Shown piece after piece: positions 1 through 11,319 of a DNA stretch of 12,885 bases. Origin of the DNA: CAZSPL01 sp964608735 (lineage in GTDB: Bacteria > JAJVIF01 > JAPKYR01 > CAZSPL01); assembly GCA_964608735.1 (NCBI GenBank), contig CAZSPL010000106.1, positions 1 through 12,885 on the forward strand, given 5' to 3'. Under the pieces are notes generated by a model. It was not told where the DNA came from. It worked only from the letters and a program-made list of their open reading frames with translations, and did no database searches. The position numbers and the translations under genes were made by a program. Numbering within the stretch: position 1 is the first letter of the stretch; every line of letters begins with the position of its first letter.

Positions 1-55
1 ACGCGAGGGCGGACGCACCGTCGGCGCCGGTGTTATCACACAGATTTTTGCGTAG
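1..55 (+). CDS. tuf: Elongation factor Tu, C-terminal end only (partial)
   Basis: The first bases read, from base 2, as REGGRTVGAGVITQIFA followed by TAG at 53-55. This matches the end of bacterial EF-Tu (E. coli ends REGGRTVGAGVVAKVLG), which forms the last strands of the third beta-barrel domain. EF-Tu is the GTPase that carries aminoacyl-tRNA to the ribosome. Only 17 codons are present and the rest lies upstream of the window. The place is right for the family, because tuf directly precedes secE-nusG-rplKAJL-rpoBC in many bacteria. The identification rests on a short but highly conserved tail. Confidence 0.93.
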   Translation, partial: REGGRTVGAGVITQIFA

Positions 56-93
56 GAACAAAGCCCGCGAAATCCGGCTTCGCAGAGCTACGC

Positions 94-122
94 CGGACAG
101 GTGTGAATAGCGGGGATATATA
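94..122 (+). promoter_or_regulatory. Possible weak sigma70-type promoter before secE
   Basis: CGGACA at 94-99 matches four of six bases of the -35 consensus and TATATA at 117-122 matches four of six of the -10 consensus, with a 17-base spacer. The -10 lies in an AT-rich patch (TATATAAATA, 117-126) that stands out in a GC-rich gap. It would start transcription near base 129, about 58 bases before secE. The 131-bp gap holds no other gene. The -35 overlaps a small hairpin (stem 73-78 with 92-97, 13-base loop). Readthrough from tuf is an equally good explanation for secE expression. Confidence 0.3.
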
Positions 123-186
123 AATAAGGAATAGACTGCGAAAGACGCACATGCGGTTGAGCATGGCGCGGATTGAGTAGAAAGCA

Positions 187-717
187 ATGAGTTCGAAGAA
201 AAGAGGAAAAAAACGACCACGGCGGATAACCGATTCAGCGGGGCAACTCGATGAAATCGCGGGCGGCGAAATAGAGCCCGGGCAGGCTGTGGATGAAGCT
301 GAGCCGCTTGAGAAGCTGACCGAGGTCAAGAAGACATCCAGTGCCCCGAAGACCGAGAAGAAGGTAGAGAAGACGACCAAGAAGGCTCCGCCGAAAGGGC
401 CGAGCGTTTGGTCGAAAATGATCAGGTTCTTCAAGGATGTCCAGGCGGAAGCGAAGAAGGTCGTGTGGCCGGATTCCGAACAGCAGAAGAATTCGACGAC
501 TGTCGTAGTCGTTACGATTGTAGTACTTGCGGCGTTTATGGGCTTCTTTTCAAACATATTCTACGAATTCAGCAACCGCGTTTTCATGCCTTCGGACACG
601 ACTGTTTCAGCTCCGGCGGGGCCGGATCTGGAGAAAACACCCGGTACGGAGGCGGAAGACGGGGGAGGCGCGCCGGACGGTGGCGGGGCACCGGCGGACG
701 CCGGAGGCACATCGTAA
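187..717 (+). CDS. secE: Preprotein translocase subunit SecE, with long N- and C-terminal extensions
   Basis: SecE is the small essential clamp subunit of the SecYEG channel in the inner membrane. The conserved core is at residues 75-133: an amphipathic cytoplasmic helix (FFKDVQAEAKKVVWP, 81-95) with the invariant W-P, then one membrane segment at about 103-127. At 176 aa it is longer than the 60-127 aa usual for the family. The first 73 residues are a charged, lysine-rich extension. Residues 134-176 form a tail rich in Gly, Ala, Pro and Asp that would lie outside the membrane. Only one membrane helix is visible, as in Gram-positive SecE and unlike the three of E. coli. The ATG at 187 has no clear Shine-Dalgarno site. 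It lies between tuf and nusG, as is usual. Confidence 0.95.
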   Translation: MSSKKRGKKRPRRITDSAGQLDEIAGGEIEPGQAVDEAEPLEKLTEVKKTSSAPKTEKKVEKTTKKAPPKGPSVWSKMIRFFKDVQAEAKKVVWPDSEQQKNSTTVVVVTIVVLAAFMGFFSNIFYEFSNRVFMPSDTTVSAPAGPDLEKTPGTEAEDGGGAPDGGGAPADAGGTS

Positions 718-731
718 TAATCAGCCCCGGA

Positions 732-804
732 GCCCTTTAGGGCGAGTTAAGCAGTTGAATTGAGGATGGTTACAATTTCACAGGCGGACACGGGGCATTA
801 GCCC
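732..804 (+). promoter_or_regulatory. nusG leader: two small hairpins and a -10-like box
   Basis: The 718-843 gap holds GCCC-TTTA-GGGC (732-743) and GGGC-ATTA-GCCC (793-804, extendable by C791-G805 with one bulged base). The arms of one can also pair with the arms of the other, so the structures could be exclusive. Neither is followed by a T run. Between them TACAAT at 771-776 matches five of six -10 bases, but the upstream hexamer TAAGCA (748-753, 17-base spacer) is a poor -35. A separate nusG promoter or a leader control site is possible. I recognise no known motif here. Confidence 0.27.
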
Positions 805-843
805 GCGCGCGGCCTGAATATGTCCTTGTCTGGATGGTCCGGT

Positions 844-1377
844 ATGGCTTGGTACGTGGCACATACGAAGAGCGGATTCGAGCAGAAAGTGAAGGCTTCC
901 ATCGAGAACCAGGTGAAGCTTCGCAAGCTTCGGAACAGGATTTTCCAGGTCGTAGTGCCCCAGGAGGAAAGCCTCGAAGTTGTAAAGGGGCAGCGCCGCC
1001 CGGTAAAGCACAAGGTCTACCCGGGTTATGTTTTCATCGAGATGGAATTCGATGAGGATACCTGGGGTCTTGTGAGGAATACCGAGGGCGTGACGCATTT
1101 CCTGGGCAGCACGGAAATGGGCAAGGAGCCTACACCGATCAAGGAGACCGAGGTGCAGACCATCCTCAAACGGATGGGCGTCGCGGCTGGCCCGTCGGTG
1201 GACCTCGAAGTCGGCGACAGCATCACGGTTCTCATAGGCCCGTTCACCGATTTCAACGGGATCATCCAGGAGATCGATTACGACAAGCAGAAGACGAAAG
1301 TGCTGCTTTCGGTATTCGGTCGCGAGACGCCGGTGGAGTTCGATTTCAACCAGATCGAGAAGGTCGAGGAAGAATAG
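844..1377 (+). CDS. nusG: Transcription termination/antitermination factor NusG
   Basis: NusG binds the clamp of RNA polymerase, keeps the elongating enzyme closed, and through its KOW domain can contact Rho or ribosomal protein uS10. From the ATG at 844 the protein is 177 aa and begins MAWYVAHTKSGFEQ, the usual family start. The NGN domain spans about residues 1-115 (VYPGYVFIEM is the conserved core). The KOW domain follows from about 123 (VGDSITVLIGPFTDFNG) and ends near FGRETPVEF. An in-frame ATG at 820 would add eight residues with no family support. GGATGG at 832-837 is a weak ribosome site, six bases before 844. rplK starts 23 bases after the stop, suggesting co-transcription. Confidence 0.95.
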   Translation: MAWYVAHTKSGFEQKVKASIENQVKLRKLRNRIFQVVVPQEESLEVVKGQRRPVKHKVYPGYVFIEMEFDEDTWGLVRNTEGVTHFLGSTEMGKEPTPIKETEVQTILKRMGVAAGPSVDLEVGDSITVLIGPFTDFNGIIQEIDYDKQKTKVLLSVFGRETPVEFDFNQIEKVEEE

Positions 1378-1400
1378 TATTTTCTGGAGTTTCATAGAAG

Positions 1401-1841
1401 ATGTCATCGAAACAGATACTGAACAAATTCAAGTTGCAGCTTAAGGGGGGACAGGCCCCCGGGAGCGCCGCGCCGGTCCTCGGCCAGAACCAGGTGAACG
1501 TGCCCCTCTTTTCCCAGCAGTTCAACGAGCAGACTCGTGACAGGCAGGGCGAAGTGGTTCCATGCATCGTGACGGTCTATACGGATAAGACATTTGTCTT
1601 CGAGCTGCGGCTTCCCCCGACGGCGGAGCTTATCAAGAGGGCCCTCGGCATACCCAAGGGTTCGAAGGATCCGCTCAGGGAGAAAGTCGACAAGAAGCTT
1701 ACAAGGGCTCAGCTCGAGGAGATAGCCAAAGCAAAAATGACGGAACTCAACTCATATGATCTGGATGCCGCGTGCAAGGTCGTAGCCGGGCAGGCCAGGA
1801 GTATGGGTGTCGAGGTCGAGGGGTTCGAGGTGGCTGAATAG
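1401..1841 (+). CDS. rplK: 50S ribosomal protein L11 (uL11), altered proline loop
   Basis: L11 binds helices 43-44 of 23S rRNA at the base of the stalk, forming the GTPase-associated centre touched by EF-Tu, EF-G and RelA. The 146-aa protein has an N-terminal domain (about 1-73, with KLQLKGG and LGQNQVNV) and an rRNA-binding C-terminal domain (about 74-141, with GIPKGS, KLTRAQLEEIAKAKM and the near-invariant ARSMG). The usual NPSPPVGPALGQ-type loop reads PGSAAPVLGQ here, two residues shorter and without the Pro-Pro pair. Even so the rest of the domain is intact, so I take it as functional. GGAG at 1386-1389 lies 11 bases before the ATG, rather far. rplA follows after 42 bases. Confidence 0.96.
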   Translation: MSSKQILNKFKLQLKGGQAPGSAAPVLGQNQVNVPLFSQQFNEQTRDRQGEVVPCIVTVYTDKTFVFELRLPPTAELIKRALGIPKGSKDPLREKVDKKLTRAQLEEIAKAKMTELNSYDLDAACKVVAGQARSMGVEVEGFEVAE

Positions 1842-1883
1842 CCTCAGGCAGAAATTAATCATGTAGTTGCAGGTAAGATTACG

Positions 1884-2582
1884 ATGGCCCGAAAGGGAAA
1901 GAATTTCACAAAAGCAAGGCAGAATATCAGCAGGGATGAAGTTTATCCCGTTGATAAGGCGCTTGAAACTCTCAAGGAGAGAAGCTTCGCCAAATTCAAC
2001 GAGTCGGTGGACATAGCGATATGCACCGGTCTTGACACGCGGCACGCCGACCAGCAGCTTCGGGGCGCGTTCGCGCTTCCGAACGGCACCGGTAAGGACG
2101 TTCGCGTGGCGGTATTCGCCCAGGGCGATAAGGAAACCGAAGCGCGCGAAGCCGGCGCGGACATCATCGGCGGCGAAGACCTCGCCAAGCGTATCCAGGA
2201 AGGTTTCCTCGGATTCGACGTGGTGCTGTCGTCGCCCGACATGATGAAAGTGGTCGGACGTCTCGGGCGTATTCTCGGCCCCCGGAAGCTGATGCCGAAC
2301 CCGAAGACCGGCACGGTCACGAACGACATCGGCGGGGCGGTACGGGAATACAAGGGGGGCAAGGTCAACTTCCAGGCCGACGCAGGCGGTGTCATTCATT
2401 CGACCATCGGGCGGAAGGATTTCGAGGTCCCCGCGCTGACGGAGAATTTCAACGCGCTGATAGGGCATATCGTCAAACATAAGCCCACGGGCGCGAAGGG
2501 GATTTACATCAAGAAGGTTTTCCTCTCGACGACCATGGGGCCGAGCGTGAAGGTTGAGTTCAAGGACGCGCTCTCGGTGTAG
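1884..2582 (+). CDS. rplA: 50S ribosomal protein L1 (uL1)
   Basis: L1 forms the mobile arm near the E site that helps release deacylated tRNA. In several bacteria it also represses its own operon by binding mRNA. The 232-aa length is normal. Family blocks seen are FNESVDIAI (about 38-46), the LRGAFALPNGTGK loop (59-71), ADIIGGEDL (91-99), the GRLGRILGPRKLMPNPKTGT signature near 125-145, and the C-terminal KGIYIKKVFLSTTMGPSVK. AGGTAAG at 1871-1877, six bases before the ATG, fits a ribosome binding site. I could not identify an L1 mRNA target upstream of rplK or rplA by eye. Confidence 0.97.
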   Translation: MARKGKNFTKARQNISRDEVYPVDKALETLKERSFAKFNESVDIAICTGLDTRHADQQLRGAFALPNGTGKDVRVAVFAQGDKETEAREAGADIIGGEDLAKRIQEGFLGFDVVLSSPDMMKVVGRLGRILGPRKLMPNPKTGTVTNDIGGAVREYKGGKVNFQADAGGVIHSTIGRKDFEVPALTENFNALIGHIVKHKPTGAKGIYIKKVFLSTTMGPSVKVEFKDALSV

Positions 2583-2612
2583 TGGTATTGGGATTTTACG
2601 GCGGAGTATGTG

Positions 2613-3161
2613 ATGAAAGAGAATGCGAGATCAATAATAGTAGAAGATTTCAGGGAACTCCTGAGCAAGGCCAAGATAGCGATCGTGGCTGATTACAAGG
2701 GCCTTACGGTACGCGAGCTGGAAACATTCCGCCGCGACCTTCGGGAGAAGGGCGCGCAGTTGAAGGTCCTGAAGAACACGCTTGCGAAGCGCGCGCTGAA
2801 GGATGCGGAGCTTCCCATCGACGAGACCGCCCTCACCGGCCAGGTGGCGTTCGTTCTCGGCTATGAAGATGCGGTGAGCGGCCCGCAGGCGGCGAAGGTA
2901 TTCGCTAAAAAGCACAAGCAGCTTGTGGTACGCGCGGGTCTTTTCGAGGGGGAATGGGTGGGTCCCGATATCATTCAAAAGCTGGCGTCGATTCCCAACA
3001 AGGACACGCTGAGGGCGATGTTGCTCATGTTGCTGAAGGGCCCCCAGATGAAACTGGTGAGCCTGTTGAGCGCGGTGCCGCAGGAATTCGTGGCCACCGT
3101 CGCGGCGCTCGCCAAGAAAAAAGAGGAATCAGGTTCCGCGCCCGAAGAGGCGAAGGACTGA
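2613..3161 (+). CDS. rplJ: 50S ribosomal protein L10 (uL10)
   Basis: L10 anchors the L7/L12 dimers to the ribosome and sits beside L11 on 23S rRNA. Family features are the N-terminal rRNA-binding domain with IAIVADYKGLTVRELETFRRDL (near 23-44), LKVLKNTLAKRAL (about 51-63), and a C-terminal helix (about 135-165) that would hold L7/L12. The protein is 182 aa from the ATG at 2613. A GTG at 2610 is in frame, but GGAG at 2603-2606 is six bases from 2613 and only three from 2610, so I chose the ATG. The gap after rplA is only 30 bases, too short for the folded L10 leader known upstream of rplJ in E. coli and Bacillus. Confidence 0.96.
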   Translation: MKENARSIIVEDFRELLSKAKIAIVADYKGLTVRELETFRRDLREKGAQLKVLKNTLAKRALKDAELPIDETALTGQVAFVLGYEDAVSGPQAAKVFAKKHKQLVVRAGLFEGEWVGPDIIQKLASIPNKDTLRAMLLMLLKGPQMKLVSLLSAVPQEFVATVAALAKKKEESGSAPEEAKD

Positions 3162-3201
3162 AATAAACAAACAAGGCATCACCACAGGAGGTGTGGATAA
3201 A

Positions 3202-3582
3202 TTGGCGTTAACCAAGGATGAAATCATTTCCGCCCTCGAGGAAATGACAGTGTTGGAGCTGAATGACCTTTGCCAGGCGATCCAGGACAAGTGGGACATC
3301 ACCCCCATGGCAGCAATGCCGGTCGCCGCGGCAGCCGCTCCCGGTGCCGAGGCCGCCGCCGTGGAGAAAACATCGTTCGATGTCATACTCACCGGGCTCG
3401 CCGCCGACCAGAAGATCCAGATCATCAAGGCGGTACGCGAGGTCGCCGGGCTGGGACTGAAGGAAGCCAAGACATTGGTCGATTCCGCTCCCAAGCCGCT
3501 CAAGGAAGGTGTCAGCAGGGACGAGGCCGAGTCGATTAAAAAACAGATGGAGGAGGCTGGCGGCCTTTGCGAAATTAAATAG
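3202..3582 (+). CDS. rplL: 50S ribosomal protein L7/L12 (bL12), TTG start
   Basis: L7/L12 is the multi-copy stalk protein that recruits translation GTPases. The 126-aa protein has the dimerising N-terminal domain (1-34, MALTKDEIISALEEMTVLEL), an Ala-rich hinge (about 36-54) and the factor-binding C-terminal domain (about 56-126), with KIQIIKAVRE and GLGLKEAK. The start is TTG at 3202: AGGAGGTG at 3186-3193 lies eight bases before it, and the resulting MALTKDE is the normal family N-terminus. A GTG at 3193 is in frame but overlaps that Shine-Dalgarno site. Two cysteines, at 24 and 123, are slightly unusual. The gap to rplJ is 40 bases. Confidence 0.96.
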   Translation: MALTKDEIISALEEMTVLELNDLCQAIQDKWDITPMAAMPVAAAAAPGAEAAAVEKTSFDVILTGLAADQKIQIIKAVREVAGLGLKEAKTLVDSAPKPLKEGVSRDEAESIKKQMEEAGGLCEIK

Positions 3583-3583
3583 C

Positions 3584-3639
3584 GTCCCATCCTGTTACAG
3601 ATTCTTTTTATTTCAGAAAGAACTCAGGAGGGTTGGGAC
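3584..3639 (+). promoter_or_regulatory. Folded rplL-rpoB junction covering the rpoB Shine-Dalgarno site
   Basis: The gap between rplL and rpoB can form nested stems: GTCCCA (3584-3589) with TGGGAC (3634-3639), TCCTG (3590-3594) with CAGGA (3625-3629), and TTCTTT (3602-3607) with AAAGAA (3617-3622). That gives 17 pairs with a four-base bulge GGGT at 3630-3633. CCC (3586-3588) could instead pair with GGG (3630-3632). Either form hides most of the ribosome site AGGAGGG (3626-3632) of rpoB. In E. coli this junction carries an attenuator and an RNase III site. Here it is much shorter, and the role is inferred. Confidence 0.5.
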
Positions 3640-3641
3640 AT

Positions 3642-6600
3642 ATGCAGAGACCAGGATCTACCCGTGGAGTACAGGATAAGCGCAAAGGCGCTATCACAGG
3701 GCACACACCGGAACTCCCGGCGGTCGTAAATTTTTCAAAGCTGAAAAGCATACTCGATCTGCCGTTTCTGATCGAAGTGCAGAAGGCATCGTTCCAGTGG
3801 TTCCTGGAAAGCGGCCTTCGCGACCTTTTCGTGCGCGTATTCCCCATCAAGGGATATTCGGACAACCTCGAGCTGGAATTCATCGATTACAGCGTCGGGG
3901 AGCCCGCGCACGAGATCGATGTGTGCAAGGAGCAGGACAGGACATTCTCCGCTCCCCTGAAGCTCAAGCTCCGGTTGATAAACCGTCTTAAGGAAGGGGA
4001 GATAATCGAGAGCGAGGTGTTCCTCGGCGACCTGCCCATGATGACGGATAATGGGACGTTTGTCATCAACGGCGCCGAACGCGCCGTGGTAAGCCAGCTC
4101 GTACGCAGCCCGGGCGTCTATTTCCAGACGAAGAAAACAACCAAGGGCAAGACCATGTATTACTGCCGCGTGATACCGAACCGCGGCGCATGGATCGAAT
4201 TCGAGTACGAGCCCGATGGCCAGGCCATCATCCGCCTGGATAAAATCCGCAAGGTGCCCGCGACCACTCTCCTGCTGGGTCTCGGATTCAAGATCGACCG
4301 GGAGAATCGTGTCATCACGCATCCGCCGGTTGAAGTTGCCGTCGAATCCAAGCCGTTCCTTCTGCTGGGCACGGTGCTCCCGCATTCGATGGTGCATCCG
4401 GAAACCGGCAAGGTGATAGCCAGGAAGGGCACCGTCGTCAATGAAAGGATCGCGGAAGAGATCGCCCAGGCGTTCCCGGGCCACGTTCCGTTCATGTTCG
4501 ACGTCGAGCCGGTGGAGCTCAGCGATACGTTGCTCGAAACATACGACCAGGCGGAGATAGAGACGCAGAAAGAGGCGCTCCTCGATATCTACCGCAAGCT
4601 GCGTCCGGGCGACCCCCCCAGCCTCGAGAGCGCGAAGCAACTCATCGAGTCGAGATTTTTCGATGAGAAGCGCTACGACCTGAGCCCGGTGGGACGTTTC
4701 AAACTGAACCGCAGGCTGCATCTCGAAATCCCGCCGGCCGTAAGGGCCCTTACAAAGCTCGACATGGTGGAGACCCTGAGGCACATCGTGAACATGAAAT
4801 CCGAAGAATCGGATGACATCGATCACCTTGGCAACAGGCGCATCCGCTCGGTGGGCGAACTCATCCAGAACCATTTCCGCAAGGGATTGCTCCGCATGGA
4901 GCGCGTGGCCAAGGAGCGGATGGCGGTACAGGACCCGGCGAAGCTTACGCCGCAGACCCTCATCAACACGCGAAGCGTCGTTGCCGTGCTAAAGGAATTC
5001 TTCGGCTCGTCGCAGCTTTCACAGTTCATGGACCAGACGAACCCACTGAGCGAGCTTACCCATAAGCGACGCCTGAGCGCGCTTGGTCCGGGCGGCCTCA
5101 GCCGGGAGAGGACCGGGTTCGAGGTGCGCGATGTGCATCACAGCCACTACGGCCGCATCTGCCCGATCGAATCCCCGGAAGGCCCGAATATCGGACTCAT
5201 CGGCTCGCTCGCGAGCTACGCCGTCATCAACAGGTTCGGTTTCATCGAGACGCCGTACCGCAGGGTGGTGGGCGGCAAGGTCACTGACGAGATCGTTTAT
5301 ATTTCCGCGGATGAGGAAGACAACTATTTCGTCGCCGAGGCTGACAGCCCGCTGGACAAGCGTAACCGGTTCATCAGCGAGAAAGTCGCAGGCAGGAAAG
5401 GCCCGGATATCATCGAGAGAACCCCCGATGAAATCGACTTCATCGACGTAAGCCCGATGCAGATCGTGTCCCTCACCACGGCGCTTATCCCGTTCCTCGA
5501 ACACGACGACGCCAACCGCGCCCTGATGGGATCGAACATGCAGAGGCAGGCGGTCCCGCTGATAGAGCCCGAGGCACCGCTGGTCGGCACCGGTATGGAA
5601 GCCCGCGTGGCGAAGGACTCAGGCGCCCTCGTGCTGGCGAAACGCCCGGGGACCGTCACGACCGTCAACGCGGATTACCTCGAAATCGAGACGTCCAAGG
5701 GCGAGGTAGACTCATACAAGCTCGCGAAGTTCGTCCGTTCGAACCAGGGCACCTGTATGAACCAGCGGCCCATTGTTTTCCCCGGCCAGAAGGTCAAGAA
5801 GGAGGACGTCATCGCCGATGGGTTCTCCATAGACCGCGGGGAACTGGCGCTCGGACGGAATATACTTTGTGCGTTCATGCCGTGGCGCGGATACAATTTC
5901 GAGGATGCAATCATCATCTCGTCGCGGCTCGTCAAGGACGACGTTTTTACATCGATACATATTGAAAAATACGAATGCGAAGCCCGCGATACCAAGCTCG
6001 GTCCCGAGGAAATAACGCGCGACATCCCGCATCTCGGCGAAGCGATGCTGCGTAACCTCGACGAGGACGGTATCGTGGTTGTGAGCACACGAGTGAAGGC
6101 CGAGGATATACTCGTCGGCAAGGTTACCCCCAAGGGCGAGACCGAGCCGACGCCGGAGGAGAAACTCCTCAGGGCGATTTTCGGCGAGAAATCCCTCGAT
6201 GTCAGGAACACATCGCTCAAGGTTCCCCACGGCGATAAGGGCAAGGTCATCAAGGTACGCCAGTTCGGCCGCGAGGGCGGCGACGACCTGAGTCCCGGCG
6301 TGAACAAGCTGGTACGCGTGATGGTCGCCCAGATGCGCAAGATACAGGAAGGGGACAAGATGGCGGGGCGTCACGGCAACAAGGGAGTCATCGCCAAGAT
6401 AATCCCCGAGGAAGACATGCCTTTCCTTGAGGACGGCACGGCAGTCGACATCGTGCTGAATCCCCTCGGCGTACCGAGCCGCATGAATCTCGGCCAGATA
6501 CTTGAACTGCATCTCGGCTGGGCGATGCGGGAGCTCGGTTTGCGCGCGATTTCCCCGGTATTCGACAGCGCGTCGGAAGGGGAGATCATGGAATACCTCA

Positions 6601-7055
6601 AGAAAGCGGGGCTTCCCGAGGACGGCAAGACGTACCTCGTCGACGGGCGCACGGGTGAGACGTTCGACCAGAGGATAGCGGTGGGCTGGATTTATATGAT
6701 GAAGCTCAACCACCTCGTGGAGGACAAGATTCACGCGCGTTCCGTCGGTTCGTATGCGCTTGTCACACAGCAGCCTCTGGGCGGCAAGGCGCAGTTCGGC
6801 GGGCAGCGTTTCGGCGAGATGGAGGTATGGGCGCTCGAGGCCTATGGCGCGGCGCACATTCTACAGGAAGTGCTGACCATCAAGTCGGACGATGTTGAAG
6901 GCCGTAACAGGACTTACGAGGCCATCGTCAAGGGCGAAGTGCTCGATGAGCCCGGTGTTCCCGAGAGCTTCAACGTACTGGTAAACGAGCTCAAGGGGCT
7001 CTGTCTCGATGTCACGTTCGATGAAGAGCGTGTCATCCGCGACGATTTGACATAA
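3642..7055 (+). CDS. rpoB: DNA-directed RNA polymerase subunit beta
   Basis: This is the beta subunit of RNA polymerase, which forms one side of the active centre and binds rifampicin. The 1137-aa length is close to the compact forms of Thermus and Bacillus, so the large E. coli lineage inserts are absent. The N-terminal part has DLPFLIEVQKASFQWFLE and the GAERAVVSQLVRSPGVYF block. The rifampicin region is at residues 458-482, with Q461, D464, H474 and S479 matching E. coli 513, 516, 526 and 531. The active-site lysines are K906 and K914 in GDKMAGRHGNKG. The clamp end has QPLGGKAQFGGQRFGEMEVW. ATG at 3642 lies nine bases after AGGAGGG, while the upstream in-frame TTG at 3633 directly abuts it. 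rpoC begins 42 bases after the stop. Confidence 0.98.
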   Translation: MQRPGSTRGVQDKRKGAITGHTPELPAVVNFSKLKSILDLPFLIEVQKASFQWFLESGLRDLFVRVFPIKGYSDNLELEFIDYSVGEPAHEIDVCKEQDRTFSAPLKLKLRLINRLKEGEIIESEVFLGDLPMMTDNGTFVINGAERAVVSQLVRSPGVYFQTKKTTKGKTMYYCRVIPNRGAWIEFEYEPDGQAIIRLDKIRKVPATTLLLGLGFKIDRENRVITHPPVEVAVESKPFLLLGTVLPHSMVHPETGKVIARKGTVVNERIAEEIAQAFPGHVPFMFDVEPVELSDTLLETYDQAEIETQKEALLDIYRKLRPGDPPSLESAKQLIESRFFDEKRYDLSPVGRFKLNRRLHLEIPPAVRALTKLDMVETLRHIVNMKSEESDDIDHLGNRRIRSVGELIQNHFRKGLLRMERVAKERMAVQDPAKLTPQTLINTRSVVAVLKEFFGSSQLSQFMDQTNPLSELTHKRRLSALGPGGLSRERTGFEVRDVHHSHYGRICPIESPEGPNIGLIGSLASYAVINRFGFIETPYRRVVGGKVTDEIVYISADEEDNYFVAEADSPLDKRNRFISEKVAGRKGPDIIERTPDEIDFIDVSPMQIVSLTTALIPFLEHDDANRALMGSNMQRQAVPLIEPEAPLVGTGMEARVAKDSGALVLAKRPGTVTTVNADYLEIETSKGEVDSYKLAKFVRSNQGTCMNQRPIVFPGQKVKKEDVIADGFSIDRGELALGRNILCAFMPWRGYNFEDAIIISSRLVKDDVFTSIHIEKYECEARDTKLGPEEITRDIPHLGEAMLRNLDEDGIVVVSTRVKAEDILVGKVTPKGETEPTPEEKLLRAIFGEKSLDVRNTSLKVPHGDKGKVIKVRQFGREGGDDLSPGVNKLVRVMVAQMRKIQEGDKMAGRHGNKGVIAKIIPEEDMPFLEDGTAVDIVLNPLGVPSRMNLGQILELHLGWAMRELGLRAISPVFDSASEGEIMEYLKKAGLPEDGKTYLVDGRTGETFDQRIAVGWIYMMKLNHLVEDKIHARSVGSYALVTQQPLGGKAQFGGQRFGEMEVWALEAYGAAHILQEVLTIKSDDVEGRNRTYEAIVKGEVLDEPGVPESFNVLVNELKGLCLDVTFDEERVIRDDLT

Positions 7056-7097
7056 GGCGACTTCCCATTTTTCCCGACTGTATTCCGAGGAGGAAGA

Positions 7098-11315
<4,218 letters not shown>

Positions 11316-11319
11316 TAAA

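Noticed and set aside
151..180. Nine-codon frame ATG to TAG just before secE, a possible leader peptide
   Set aside because: It has no clear ribosome site and no run of a regulatory amino acid. Frames of this length are common by chance.
36..557. Open frame of 173 codons opposite secE
   Set aside because: It is antisense to the well-supported SecE frame, and its hydrophobic look comes from the complement of lysine codons.
1752..2480. Open frame of 242 codons on the - strand across rplK and rplA
   Set aside because: It overlaps two certain ribosomal protein genes and has no family motif.
3735..4874. Long - strand open frame of 379 codons inside rpoB
   Set aside because: It lies opposite rpoB in GC-rich DNA, where antisense frames stay open by chance. 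It shows no family motif, and the rpoB frame is fully conserved.
5712..6857. Long - strand open frame of 381 codons inside rpoB
   Set aside because: Same reasoning: it is a shadow of conserved rpoB coding sequence with no recognisable domain.
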